Source: Streptomyces musisoli (GTDB lineage: Bacteria > Actinomycetota > Actinomycetes > Streptomycetales > Streptomycetaceae). From it: a stretch of 64,000 nt of DNA. Each line of letters opens with the position of its first letter. The stretch's first letter is position 1. A model generated the notes under the pieces. It worked only from the letters and a program-made list of their open reading frames with translations. It had not been told where the DNA came from and made no database searches. Shown in pieces: positions 23,953 through 32,126 of this stretch. The position numbers and the translations under genes are program-made. The stretch spans positions 62,001-126,000 of the forward strand of contig NZ_JAERRH010000003.1 in NCBI RefSeq assembly GCF_016741855.1, read 5' to 3'.

Positions 23953-24696
23953 TTACAGACCCGATTCCGCCGTACGCACCAGGATGCGGCCGCAGTTCTC
24001 ACAGCGGACCACCGTGTCCGGCGCCGCCGAGCGGATCTCGCTCGTCTCGGTGATGGCCAGCTCCTGCCGGCAGCCCTGGCAGGTGCGGGCGTAGAGCTTG
24101 GCCGCTCCGATGCCGCCCTGCTGCGTACGCAGCTTGTCGTAGAGCTTCAGGAGGTCCGCGGGGACGGAGGCGGCGACGACCTCGCGCTCCTTCGTCACCG
24201 ACGCGGCCTCGGCGTCGATCTCCCCGAAGGCCGCGTCCCGGCGCCCGGTGGCGTCGTCGATCTTCGACTGCACCGAGCCGACCCGCTCGGTCAGCTCGTT
24301 GACCCGCTCCTGCGCGCTCTCGCGGCGCTCCATGACCTCCAGCACCACGTCCTCCAGGTCGCCCTGCCGCTTGGCGAGGGAGGCGATCTCGTGCTGGAGG
24401 TTGGACAGGTCCTTCGGCGAGGTGACCGCGCCGGAGTCCAGGCGCTGCTGGTCGCGGACGGCGCGCTGGCGCACCTGGTCGACGTCCTGCTCGGCCTTGG
24501 TCTGCTCGCGGGCGCAGTCGCTCTCCTCGGTCTGCGCGGCCACCAGCAGGTCGCGCAGCTGCGTGAGGTCCTTCGTCAGCGACTCGATCTCGGCGTGCTC
24601 GGGCAGGGACTTCCGCTTGTGCGCGAGCTGCTGGAGGCGGACGTCGAGGGCCTGGACGTCGAGGAGACGGATCTGGTCGGCGGGCGCGGCGTTCAG
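23953..24696 (-). CDS. C4-type zinc-ribbon coiled-coil protein, probable CTG start
   Basis: A 247-residue protein of the CT398/DUF164 type: a long N-terminal antiparallel coiled coil (about residues 10-170) followed by a zinc ribbon, CQGC near residue 206 and CENC near 233. The conserved N-terminus AAPADQIRLLDVQALDVRLQ is encoded upstream of the first GTG, and the only fitting initiator is CTG 24696, with GGGAG 7 nt before it. Starting at the internal GTG would remove 51 conserved residues. It is flanked by the Nif3-like gene (16 bp) and the RNase H gene (12 bp), a conserved actinobacterial trio. Function unknown. Confidence 0.88.
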   Translation of the reverse strand: MNAAPADQIRLLDVQALDVRLQQLAHKRKSLPEHAEIESLTKDLTQLRDLLVAAQTEESDCAREQTKAEQDVDQVRQRAVRDQQRLDSGAVTSPKDLSNLQHEIASLAKRQGDLEDVVLEVMERRESAQERVNELTERVGSVQSKIDDATGRRDAAFGEIDAEAASVTKEREVVAASVPADLLKLYDKLRTQQGGIGAAKLYARTCQGCRQELAITETSEIRSAAPDTVVRCENCGRILVRTAESGL

Positions 24697-24712
24697 TTGG
24701 GGGCTCCCAGGT

Positions 24713-25549
24713 TCAGCTAGAGGTGGTGGACGCCGCGTGGGCGGTCCAGGGGTCGGTGACCGTCTTGGAGACGTGGACGCGCAGGTCCCAGCCGTGACGG
24801 TCGGAGATCTCGTCGAGCTGGCTCGCGGCCAGCTCGCACCAGGGCCACTCGGTGGCCCAGTGCGCCGCGTCGAGCAGCGCGAGGGGGCTGTGGGCCACCG
24901 CCTCGGAGGCGGGGTGGTGGCGCAGGTCCGCGGTGAGGAAGGCGTCGACGCCGGCCGCGCGGACCTGGTCGAAGAGGCTGTCGCCGGAGCCGCCGCTGAC
25001 GGCGACCGTACGGACGACGGCCTCGGGGTCGCCGGCCACCCGGATGCCCTGCGCGGTGGCGGGCAGCCGCTCGGCGGCGCGGGCGGCCAGTTCGCGGACG
25101 GTGAGCGGATGGTCGAGTTCGCAGACGCGGCCGAGGCCCCGGCACCCGTGCGGGTCGGTGGGATCCGGCACGAGCGGTCGTACGACCCGCAGGTCCAGCG
25201 CGCCGGCGAGGGCGTCGGAGACTCCCGGATCGGCGGTGTCGGCGTTGGTGTGGGCGACGTGCAGCGCGATGTCGTTCTTGATCAGCGTGTGCACGACCCG
25301 GCCCTTGAAGTGCGTGGCCGCGACCGTGGTCGTACCGCGCAGGTAGAGCGGGTGGTGGGTGACGAGCAGATCGGCGCCGAGCTTCACCGCCTCGTCGACG
25401 ATCTCCTGGACGGGGTCGACGGCGAACAGGACCCGGGTGATCTCCTGGTCGGGATCGCCCACGACCGTGCCGACCGCGTCCCAGGACTCGGCCCGCTCGG
25501 CGGGCCACAGGTTCTCCAGAGCGGCGATGACTTCAGACAGACGGGGCAC
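24713..25549 (-). CDS. Nif3-like dinuclear metal-centre hexameric protein
   Basis: A 278-residue member of the Nif3/YbgI/GTP cyclohydrolase I type 2 family, which forms a toroidal hexamer with a two-metal site. Motifs are LLVTHHPLYLRG near residue 65, HVAHTNADTADPG near residue 100, and a C-terminal HHPASEAVAHSPLALLDAAHW. The enzymatic role is unsettled. The start is GTG 25549. It heads the operon with the zinc-ribbon and RNase H/phosphatase genes. Confidence 0.93.
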   Translation of the reverse strand: MPRLSEVIAALENLWPAERAESWDAVGTVVGDPDQEITRVLFAVDPVQEIVDEAVKLGADLLVTHHPLYLRGTTTVAATHFKGRVVHTLIKNDIALHVAHTNADTADPGVSDALAGALDLRVVRPLVPDPTDPHGCRGLGRVCELDHPLTVRELAARAAERLPATAQGIRVAGDPEAVVRTVAVSGGSGDSLFDQVRAAGVDAFLTADLRHHPASEAVAHSPLALLDAAHWATEWPWCELAASQLDEISDRHGWDLRVHVSKTVTDPWTAHAASTTSS

Positions 25550-25736
25550 GGAGCAAGGCTACCTGGCTGTTCGGCGGGGCTGTACCGCATGCGTCCGCTT
25601 CGCCCCCGCTCAGCACACACGCCCCGGTTTCCTCAGGTGAATCGCTTCTGCGCCACCCGTATGTGTGAAGCGGCCGTCGGCGGATCCCACGCCTGTGCGT
25701 ACGAAAACTAGCTTCGTCGCCGGAGGTGACCGAACG

Positions 25737-26951
25737 ATGACGGCCTGTGCGATCGAACCCCCGTCGACCGGTGCGGTGGAGGGCGGGGCGGGGTGCGCCA
25801 TCACGGCGGACGGCGCGTACGCCGCCCGGCTCGCGCTGGACGGTGACTCCTGGTTCCCGGAGCGCTGGACCCTGGACGGACCGGAGCCGTACGCGGTGCC
25901 GCTGCGCGGCGACCAGCCCGAGGAGCCCGGCACCGGACTCCAGCCGATGGGCGACGGCCGGGTGCTGATCCACCGGCGGGTGGCCGGCCGGCACGTCTTC
26001 TCGCTGCTGTACCCGACCGGGCCCGGCACCGGTGAGCTGCCGCTGGGCGCGGTGGAGTGCCCCGAGCCCGGCACCCGGCTCGTCCTCCTGCCGCCGGCGC
26101 CCGGGGGCGTGCGGGCGTACGCCCTCGCCGTCGGACCGCGATCCGGTGCGGTGTGGCTGGTGGCGGGCGGGGCGTTCGGCCCGCAGCGGCTCGCCGAGGT
26201 GCCGGGGCGCTGCTCGGGCGGGGTCTGGCTGGACCGCGGCGGACGGCTGCTCGCGCTCGACCGGGAGCTGGACGGGCGCACCAAGACGGTCGTGGTGGAC
26301 CTGGAGCGCGGCGGCGAGGTCTCGCCGCTGCTTCAGATCACGGAGGGCAGCGACGACCGGCTGCTGCTCGCCGACCCCGACAGCGGACTGCTGCTGATCT
26401 CGTCCGACGCGCCCTCCCCCGGGCAGGAACGGTTGGGCTGGGGGGTGCTCGGCAGCACCCTGCCGGTGCGGTTCCCGGAGTGCCTGCGGCTGCCGGAGTG
26501 CGCGGTGGCGCCGTTCGCGATCCAGCCGGGGCAGGTGCTGACGCCGGAGCAGTGCGCGGTGGGGCTGCGCATGGACGGGGCGTTCGGCACCTGGGTGGGC
26601 ACCTGGCGGCCGGCCGAGCGGCGGGTGCGGCACCTCCCGGCGCCCGAGGGGTGGCTGGCGGGGGCCGGGCTGTGGACGGAGGGCGGGGTGCTGCGGTTGC
26701 CGTACGCGACGGAGGCGACCCCGTGCGGTGTGGCGGACCTGGCGGCGTCGCGGACCGGGGCGCCGGAGCCGGGCCGGCCGGCGGCGGAAGCGGTCCGGCC
26801 GGCGGCGGAAGCGGTCCGGCCGGCGGCGGAAGCGGTCCGGCCGGCGGCGGAAGCAGAGCTTCCGGTGGTGGATTCGGAGCCTCCGGTGCCGGTCGTGAAC
26901 CGTCCGGTGCCCTTGCAACAGGCCCCTCTGGGACGTCTTGTAACGAAGTAG
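25737..26951 (+). CDS. conserved hypothetical protein, beta-rich, with Pro-Ala repeat tail
   Basis: A 404-residue soluble protein with regularly spaced beta-strand blocks (GRVLIHRRVAGRHVFSLLYP, AVWLVAGGAFGPQRLAEVPG, GGVWLDRGGRLLALDRELDG), suggesting a beta-propeller-like fold. I recognise no catalytic motif and no signal peptide. The last 60 residues contain four copies of RPAAEAV encoded by a 21-bp DNA repeat. ATG 25737 has GGAGG 10 nt upstream. It is divergent from the Nif3 operon across 187 bp. Confidence 0.8.
   Translation: MTACAIEPPSTGAVEGGAGCAITADGAYAARLALDGDSWFPERWTLDGPEPYAVPLRGDQPEEPGTGLQPMGDGRVLIHRRVAGRHVFSLLYPTGPGTGELPLGAVECPEPGTRLVLLPPAPGGVRAYALAVGPRSGAVWLVAGGAFGPQRLAEVPGRCSGGVWLDRGGRLLALDRELDGRTKTVVVDLERGGEVSPLLQITEGSDDRLLLADPDSGLLLISSDAPSPGQERLGWGVLGSTLPVRFPECLRLPECAVAPFAIQPGQVLTPEQCAVGLRMDGAFGTWVGTWRPAERRVRHLPAPEGWLAGAGLWTEGGVLRLPYATEATPCGVADLAASRTGAPEPGRPAAEAVRPAAEAVRPAAEAVRPAAEAELPVVDSEPPVPVVNRPVPLQQAPLGRLVTK
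26776..26859. repeat. four in-frame 21-bp repeats
   Basis: GGCCGGCGGCGGAAGCGGTC plus C, in four adjacent copies, the last degenerate. It lies within the 3' part of the hypothetical gene and encodes a repeated heptapeptide. The period is a multiple of three, so variation would not break the frame. Confidence 0.9.
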
Positions 26952-27047
26952 TGCCGGTCGGCGTGTGCGCCTGGATTCGGCCCGTGGTGCGCCGGTTACA
27001 CTCGCCCGGCTGTACGAAAGATCATGTTGACGGGGTGAAAACGTCCG

Positions 27048-27206
27048 ATGAGCGACACCAGCACCACTGAACAGCTGTCTGCCGACTCTTACGAGACCGC
27101 CGGCCACGGCCGGCACCGGGGCCCGATCGCGGCCCAGGAGAGCGAGACGGCTCCGCACGGCCGGCACCGCAAGCCGGCCCAGGAGACGGCCGAGGCTGCC
27201 GCCTGA
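27048..27206 (+). CDS. small protein with two HGRHR motifs
   Basis: A 52-residue hydrophilic protein, too short for most gene callers. After an acidic and Thr-rich start (MSDTSTTEQLSADSYE) it repeats GHGRHRGP and PHGRHRKP 19 residues apart, then ends in Ala-rich sequence. No Cys, no membrane segment and no leader-core cleavage site are seen. The Shine-Dalgarno sequence is weak. It is followed 15 bp later by a strong terminator, which supports a real transcript. Family unknown; an RNA- or metal-binding small protein is possible. Confidence 0.7.
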   Translation: MSDTSTTEQLSADSYETAGHGRHRGPIAAQESETAPHGRHRKPAQETAEAAA

Positions 27207-27221
27207 CGGCAGTGCGGAAGA

Positions 27222-27251
27222 GGGGGCGCCCGACGGGCGCCCCCCTTTTTT
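27222..27251 (+). terminator. intrinsic terminator after the small protein
   Basis: GGGGGCGCCC-GAC-GGGCGCCCCC stem (10 perfect base pairs, 4-base loop region) followed by TTTTTT. This is the clearest factor-independent terminator in the window. Confidence 0.95.
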
Positions 27252-27300
27252 GCCTGTCGGCTCTCTTCTCCGCCTGCCGGCTGTTCTCCGTGCCGGTGGT

Positions 27301-28239
27301 TCACGCCCGCCTGAGTCCCAGCACCTCCGCCGCCGCGAAGGTCTCCCCCGGCGGCCGGCCGTCGTAGTGCGGGGTGAGCAGGGCGTCGAGTTCGTCGTAC
27401 GTGAAGGTGTCCTGCTTGCTGTCGAACGTGGCGCGCACGCGCGGCCGTTCGACGATCGCGACCATGCCGCCGTGGACGACGAGCAGCTGGCCGTTGACCT
27501 TCGCCGCGGCCGGCGAAGCCAGATAGCCGACGAGCGGGGCGACATGCTCGGGGGCGAGCGGGTCCAGCCCCTCGTCCGGCCGCTCGAAGCCCGCGAAGAC
27601 GTCCTCGGTCATCCGGGTCCGGGCGCGCGGGCAGATGGCGTTGGCGGTGACACCGTACTTGGCGAGGGCGAGGGCGGTGGAGGTGGTCAGGCCGACGATC
27701 CCGCCTTTCGCCGCCGCGTAGTTGGGCTGGCCCGCGGACCCGGCCAGGAACGCCTCCGAGGAGGTGTTCACGATCCGCCCGTACACCGCCGCCCCGGCCG
27801 CCTTGGACCGTTCCCGCCAGTGCGCCGCGGCGAAGCGGGTGGTGTTGAAGTGCCCCTTGAGATGGACGCGGATGACCGAGTCCCACTCGTCCTCCGCCAT
27901 GGAGAACACCATGCGGTCGCGCAGGATGCCGGCGTTGTTGACGAGGATGTCCAGCTTTCCGAACTCGGTGACGGCCAGCCGGACCAGTTCACCGGCCCGC
28001 GCGAAGTCGGCGATGTCCCCGGAGTGCGCGAGGGCCTTGCCGCCGGCCGCGCGGATCTCCTCCGCGACCAGCTCGGCGGGCCCCGCGGACGCGGCACCGG
28101 AGCCGTCCCGCCCGGGCTGCCCGTAGTCGTTGACGACGACGGCCGCGCCGAGCCGGGCCAGCTCCATGGCCTCGGCCCGGCCGAGCCCGCGTCCGGCGCC
28201 GGTGACGACCGCGGAGAGTCCCTCGAGTGGCAGTGTCAT
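27301..28239 (-). CDS. SDR-family 3-hydroxyacyl-type dehydrogenase
   Basis: A 312-residue SDR resembling the dehydrogenase part of type-4 17-beta-hydroxysteroid/hydroxyacyl-CoA dehydrogenases. TGAGRGLGRAEA binds the cofactor, VNDYGQPGRDGSG is the long insert typical of this subgroup, then NNAGILRDRMVFSM and the catalytic Ser/Tyr/Lys in NTSSEAFLAGSAGQPNYAAAKG. ATG 28239 has GGAGGACC before it. Last gene of an apparent operon with the ADH and MaoC genes; a beta-oxidation or steroid-side-chain role is inferred. Confidence 0.9.
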   Translation of the reverse strand: MTLPLEGLSAVVTGAGRGLGRAEAMELARLGAAVVVNDYGQPGRDGSGAASAGPAELVAEEIRAAGGKALAHSGDIADFARAGELVRLAVTEFGKLDILVNNAGILRDRMVFSMAEDEWDSVIRVHLKGHFNTTRFAAAHWRERSKAAGAAVYGRIVNTSSEAFLAGSAGQPNYAAAKGGIVGLTTSTALALAKYGVTANAICPRARTRMTEDVFAGFERPDEGLDPLAPEHVAPLVGYLASPAAAKVNGQLLVVHGGMVAIVERPRVRATFDSKQDTFTYDELDALLTPHYDGRPPGETFAAAEVLGLRRA

Positions 28240-28258
28240 GACGGGGTCCTCCGCTCGC

Positions 28259-29335
28259 TCAGATCTCGATGCAGGTACGCAGGGCGGTCCCGGTGCGCAT
28301 CTGGTCCAGCGCCTCGTTGATCTCCGCGAGCGGCACCCGGTGGGTGATCAGGCCGGCCAGGTCGATCCGGCCGGCCCGCCACAGGGCGATCGCGCGCTCG
28401 TAGGAGCGCAGCACGTCGCCGCCGCCGTACAGGGACGGCAGGATCCGCTTCTCGTCGAAGAACAGCTCGAACATGTTGAGCTGGAGGAAGTCGTCCATGG
28501 CGCCGGCGCCGACCACGACCAGGGTGCCGCCGCGCCGGGTGTTCTCGTAGGCGGTGCGTGCGGTGGCGGACCTGCCGACGACCTCGAAGACGTAGTCGAA
28601 GCCCTCGCCGCCGGTGACCTCCTGCCTGGCGCCGGCCAGTTCCTCCGGGGACACCGCCCTGGTGGCGCCGAACTGCAGCGCGGCCTCGCGCCGGGAGGCG
28701 ACCGGGTCCACGGCCACGATCTCGGCGGCGCCCTTCAGCCGGGCCCCTTGGACGGCCGAGATGCCGACGCCCCCGCAGCCGATGACGGCGACCGACGAAC
28801 CGGCCGCCACATCGGCGGTGTTGAGGGCGGCACCGAGGCCGGTGGTCACCCCGCAGCCGATCAGCGCGGCGATGTCGTAGGGCACGTCCTGAGGGATCGG
28901 CACGGCGCAGCCGGCGTCGACCACGACCTCCTCGGCGAAGGTGCCGGTGCCCGCGAAGCCGAAGAGGTCGCCGCCGGGGCGGCGGAAGTTGGGGGTGCCC
29001 GCGTTCATGAAACCGGCCAGACAGAGCTGGGTCTGCCCGCGTTTGCAGGCCGGGCAGCTCCCGCAGGCCGGCAGCCAGCACAGGACGACCCGGTCGCCGG
29101 GCTTCAGGTGCCGTACTCCGTCCCCCGCCTCCAGGACCTCGCCGGCTCCCTCGTGGCCGGGCACGAAGGGGGCCGGCTGGGGCAGCACCCCGCTCATCGC
29201 GGACAGGTCCGAGTGGCACAGCCCGGTCGCGCGCACCCGGACCCTGACCTTGCCGGGGCCGAAGCCCACCGCCTCGACGTCGTCGAGGACCTCCAGCTTT
29301 TCCTGGCCGATCTCGTGCAGTACGGCTGCGCGCAT
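28259..29335 (-). CDS. zinc-dependent alcohol dehydrogenase (class III-like MDR)
   Basis: A 358-residue medium-chain dehydrogenase. The catalytic zinc ligands are in GLCHSDL near residue 39 and GHEGAGEV near residue 61; structural zinc cysteines are in CGSCPACKRGQTQLC. The Rossmann motif is VIGCGGVGISAVQGA near residue 178. Oxidises alcohols to aldehydes or the reverse; mycobacterial relatives work on acyl alcohols. ATG 29335 has a GGGGAG site. It lies between MaoC and SDR genes on the same strand, 19 bp from the SDR. Confidence 0.92.
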   Translation of the reverse strand: MRAAVLHEIGQEKLEVLDDVEAVGFGPGKVRVRVRATGLCHSDLSAMSGVLPQPAPFVPGHEGAGEVLEAGDGVRHLKPGDRVVLCWLPACGSCPACKRGQTQLCLAGFMNAGTPNFRRPGGDLFGFAGTGTFAEEVVVDAGCAVPIPQDVPYDIAALIGCGVTTGLGAALNTADVAAGSSVAVIGCGGVGISAVQGARLKGAAEIVAVDPVASRREAALQFGATRAVSPEELAGARQEVTGGEGFDYVFEVVGRSATARTAYENTRRGGTLVVVGAGAMDDFLQLNMFELFFDEKRILPSLYGGGDVLRSYERAIALWRAGRIDLAGLITHRVPLAEINEALDQMRTGTALRTCIEI

Positions 29336-29370
29336 GGTGCGGCTCCCCTCGGAGACTGTTTCCGGCTGCT

Positions 29371-29470
29371 GTCAGGAGTGCTGGGCGACGGTGTCGGCGA
29401 GCACCGGAGCGTCGTCGGCCGTCAGGAGTGCTGGACGACGGTGTCGGCGAGCACCGGTGCGTCGTCCCGG
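29371..29470. repeat. 50-bp tandem duplication of the MaoC gene 3' end
   Basis: Positions 29371-29420 and 29421-29470 align over 50 bp with about six differences. The second copy contains the real MaoC stop codon and last 16 codons; the first is a duplicate encoding the same LADTVxQHS-stop just downstream. A shift to the adjacent frame would reach the duplicate stop. Confidence 0.92.
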
Positions 29471-30279
29471 TCCACGGCGCCCACCGTGACCCGCACCCGG
29501 CCGTCCTCCCGCCACATGCGGATGCGCAGGGTCTCGCCCGGGAACACGACCCCGGCGAACCGGGTGCTGTAGCCGCGCACCCGGGTCGCGTCGCCGTCGA
29601 GGAGCGTGTCGACGACCGCCTTGAGCGTGATGCCGTAGGTGCACAGCCCGTGCAGGATGGGCCGTTCGAAGCCGGCGCGCTTGGCGAAGTCGGGGTCGGC
29701 GTGCAGCGGGTTCCAGTCGCCGGAGAGGCGGTAGAGCAGGGCCTGGTCCTCGCGGACCGGGTGCTCGACGGTCCGGTCGGGGTCGCCGGCGGGCGGTTCC
29801 CGGCGGACCGAGGGGCCGCGGTCGCCGCCCCAGCCGCCCTCCCCGCGTACGAAGATCTGGGCGTCGTTGGTCCACAGCGGGCCGTCGGCGTCGGCGACCT
29901 CGGTGCGCATGACCAGGACGGCCGCCTTGCCCTTGTCGTGGACGGCGGCGATCCGGCCGGTGGCGGTGGCGGTGCCCCGCGCCGGGATCGGGCGGTGGAT
30001 GCCGAGGGTCTGCCCGCCGTGCAGGACGCGGGCCAGGTCGACCTCGACACCCGGCATGGACAGCCCGCTGATCACTCCCGGCGAGCCGTTGCCCGCGACG
30101 GTGGCGAAGCTCGGCAGGACGTGCAGCCGGGACTCCAGGGTGTAGCGCAGCTCGTCGGGGTCGGTGGCGGGCCGGCCGGCGCCGATGCCGAGGTGGTAGA
30201 GCAGCACGTCCTTGTGGTCCCAGGTGATCTCGCCGGTCCGGGGTTCGGCCGCGAGGGCCTTCGCTGCGTCGATGGGCAT
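29422..30279 (-). CDS. double-hotdog MaoC-family enoyl-CoA hydratase
   Basis: A 285-residue hydratase 2-type protein with two hotdog folds. The C-terminal half has the hydratase motif SGDWNPLHADPDFAKRAGF, followed by PILHGLCTYGITLKAVVD. It adds water to trans-2-enoyl-CoA, giving the R-3-hydroxyacyl-CoA. ATG 30279 has AGGAG 4-5 nt upstream. First gene of the MaoC-ADH-SDR group. Its promoter region holds a KstR-type box (30363) and a CTGAC palindrome (30424). Confidence 0.93.
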   Translation of the reverse strand: MPIDAAKALAAEPRTGEITWDHKDVLLYHLGIGAGRPATDPDELRYTLESRLHVLPSFATVAGNGSPGVISGLSMPGVEVDLARVLHGGQTLGIHRPIPARGTATATGRIAAVHDKGKAAVLVMRTEVADADGPLWTNDAQIFVRGEGGWGGDRGPSVRREPPAGDPDRTVEHPVREDQALLYRLSGDWNPLHADPDFAKRAGFERPILHGLCTYGITLKAVVDTLLDGDATRVRGYSTRFAGVVFPGETLRIRMWREDGRVRVTVGAVDRDDAPVLADTVVQHS

Positions 30280-30362
30280 GGGACTCCTGAGACAGTGACG
30301 GTGAAAGACCCCGGCGCGGACGTCCGCACCGTCGGCCGCACCGGGGTCGCTGCGGGCCGATC

Positions 30363-30376
30363 TAGAACGCGTTCCA
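30363..30376. promoter_or_regulatory. KstR-type box TAGAACGCGTTCCA
   Basis: Perfect match to TnnAACnnGTTnnA, the operator consensus of the cholesterol-catabolism repressor KstR. It is 84 bp upstream of the MaoC start. A KstR-like protein is encoded at 45738-46358. Confidence 0.75.
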
Positions 30377-30423
30377 GTCCGGCGCCCTCTGTATAGCCCA
30401 GCACTCCGCAGTTGTGAAGGCTC

Positions 30424-30438
30424 CTGACACTGCGTCAG
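30424..30438. promoter_or_regulatory. 15-bp palindrome CTGACACTGCGTCAG
   Basis: One of five copies of CTGACrnnnCnTCAG in the window. It lies between the MaoC operon and the divergent histidine kinase gene, 47 bp from the KstR-type box. The regulator is unknown. Confidence 0.7.
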
Positions 30439-30585
30439 CACTCGGCGGCACCCGTGACATTTGTACTGCCCGAGTCCGTACATACGCATCTGCCGGAGCG
30501 CGGTCCGGCTCCGTAGGGTCGGTCCGTACGCTGTGCCGGCGTACCGCCGAGGGCGGGGGCCGGCTGATCGGGGGAGACGGAAGAG

Positions 30586-32034
30586 ATGACGTGGCGGCGG
30601 AACGTGCGGCGCCGGGTGCGGACCTGGCAGTCGGCGCGGAGCGAGTGGAAGGCGGCGCGGGACGAGTGGAAGGCGGAGTACGAGCGTTCCAAGGCCGCGC
30701 GGCGGGCCGCCGGTAAGAAGCGCGAGTTCCCGGACACCGACCATCCGGGTCCGCCCCCGACCGGCTTCGCCCTGCTGCCCTGGCTGCTGCTGGGACTGGG
30801 AGCCTTCTCCAACCTGCTCCAGGGCGAGACCCCGAACCCGTGGATCGGCGGCCTGGGCCTTCCGACCTTCAACTCCCTCTACATCTACGTCACCTTCCGC
30901 TCCTTCGACCGGGTCAAGCGCGAGTCGGTGTCCACCCGGGTGGCGCTCGGCCTGATGGGCCTGCTGACCACCGGCCTGGCCCTCGGCTACGGCGGTGACT
31001 GGCTGACGTTCTTCCCGCTGCTGGGGCTGGCGACCGGCGCCGCCCTGCGCGGCCGGGGGCTGGGACGCACGGGTCTGCTCCTCGCGCTGTACGCCGGTGC
31101 CATCGCCTACGTCCGTGGCGGCTGGGACGACGCCACCGGCATCGGGTACGCCACCTTCCTCTCCAGCATGGTGACCGCCGCGATCCTCGGGCTGTCCGAG
31201 GCCGTGCGGGAACTGCGCGCCGCCCGTGAGGAGCTGGCCCGGCGCGCGGTGGAGAAGGAGCGGCTGCGGTTCTCCCGCGATCTGCACGACCTGCTCGGGC
31301 ACACGCTGTCGGTGATCGTGGTGAAGTCGGAGGCGGCCCGGCGGCTGGCCCCGCGGAACATGGACGCGGCGCTGGCGCAGATCACGGACATCGAGTCGGT
31401 GGGCCGGCAGGCGCTCACCGAGATCCGCGAGGCGGTGACCGGCTACCGCGAGGGCAGCCTGGCCACCGAGCTGACCCGGGCCCGGTCGGCGCTGTCCGCG
31501 GCGAGCGTGGAGCCGGTGTTCAGCCAGTCCGGGACGCCGCTCGACCCGCAGACCGAGGCGCTGCTCGGCTGGGTGGTGCGCGAGGCGGTCACCAACGTGG
31601 TGCGGCACAGCCGCGCGAGCCGCTGCGAGATCGCGGTGGAGAGCACGGCCGAGCGGGTCCGGCTGACGGTGACGGACAACGGCACGGGGCCGGCCACGAA
31701 CACCGGCGCCGACACGAGCACCGGCACCGGTACGGGCACCGATACGGGCACCGGCACCGGCATCGATACGGACACCGGTACGGGCACCGGCACCGATACG
31801 GGCGCCCGCACCGACCCGGGCACGGGCGTGAGCGCCGCGGCGGGCGCCCGTGAGGGCATCGGCGGTACGGGACTGAAGGGGCTGACCGAGCGCCTCGCGG
31901 CGGCGGGCGGCTCCCTCACGGCCGGCCCGGCGCCGCGCGGCGGCTTCACGGTCACCGCCGACCTTCCCGTCCGTGCCGACGAGTTGACCCCGGCAGCGGC
32001 TGCGGTCCCCAGGGCGGGCCGACCGGCCGGCTGA
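30586..32034 (+). CDS. DesK/NarX-type sensor histidine kinase with Thr-Gly repeat insertion
   Basis: A 482-residue membrane kinase. A charged N-terminal cytoplasmic helix is followed by about five to six transmembrane segments (residues 60-205), the HisKA_3 box RFSRDLHDLLGHTLSVIV with His near residue 234, then the GHKL ATPase with N-box REAVTNVVRHS and G1 DNGTGP. Between G1 and the G2 box (GIGGTGLKGL) about 50 residues of T-G-T-D repeats (near 370-420) are inserted in the ATP-lid region. ATG 30586 has GGAAGAG. Partner: the response regulator 92 bp downstream. Confidence 0.92.
   Translation: MTWRRNVRRRVRTWQSARSEWKAARDEWKAEYERSKAARRAAGKKREFPDTDHPGPPPTGFALLPWLLLGLGAFSNLLQGETPNPWIGGLGLPTFNSLYIYVTFRSFDRVKRESVSTRVALGLMGLLTTGLALGYGGDWLTFFPLLGLATGAALRGRGLGRTGLLLALYAGAIAYVRGGWDDATGIGYATFLSSMVTAAILGLSEAVRELRAAREELARRAVEKERLRFSRDLHDLLGHTLSVIVVKSEAARRLAPRNMDAALAQITDIESVGRQALTEIREAVTGYREGSLATELTRARSALSAASVEPVFSQSGTPLDPQTEALLGWVVREAVTNVVRHSRASRCEIAVESTAERVRLTVTDNGTGPATNTGADTSTGTGTGTDTGTGTGIDTDTGTGTGTDTGARTDPGTGVSAAAGAREGIGGTGLKGLTERLAAAGGSLTAGPAPRGGFTVTADLPVRADELTPAAAAVPRAGRPAG
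31695..31830. repeat. GGCACCGRTAC-type repeats within kinase gene
   Basis: A run of ACSGGYACCGRTACGGGCACC units of 6-12 bp encoding alternating Thr, Gly and Asp. It lies exactly in the ATP-lid region of the kinase. Because the period is a multiple of three, expansion preserves frame. Confidence 0.85.
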
Positions 32035-32126
32035 CGTCGTCCGCCCAGGACGTGCCGCTGGTGAAGGCCGAAGCGGTGCGGTGCCTGCGGGGCGCCGCCG
32101 CGGGGGCGCCGCCGTAATCTGAGCCC

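Larger units (their letters stand above)
30280..30585. other. 306-bp divergent promoter region
   Basis: Separates the MaoC operon from the two-component genes. Besides the KstR box and the CTGAC palindrome it contains ATTTGTACTGCCC with GTACATAC downstream (about 30468-30487), an imperfect dyad that may serve the kinase/regulator promoter by autoregulation. No gene was found here. Confidence 0.5.
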
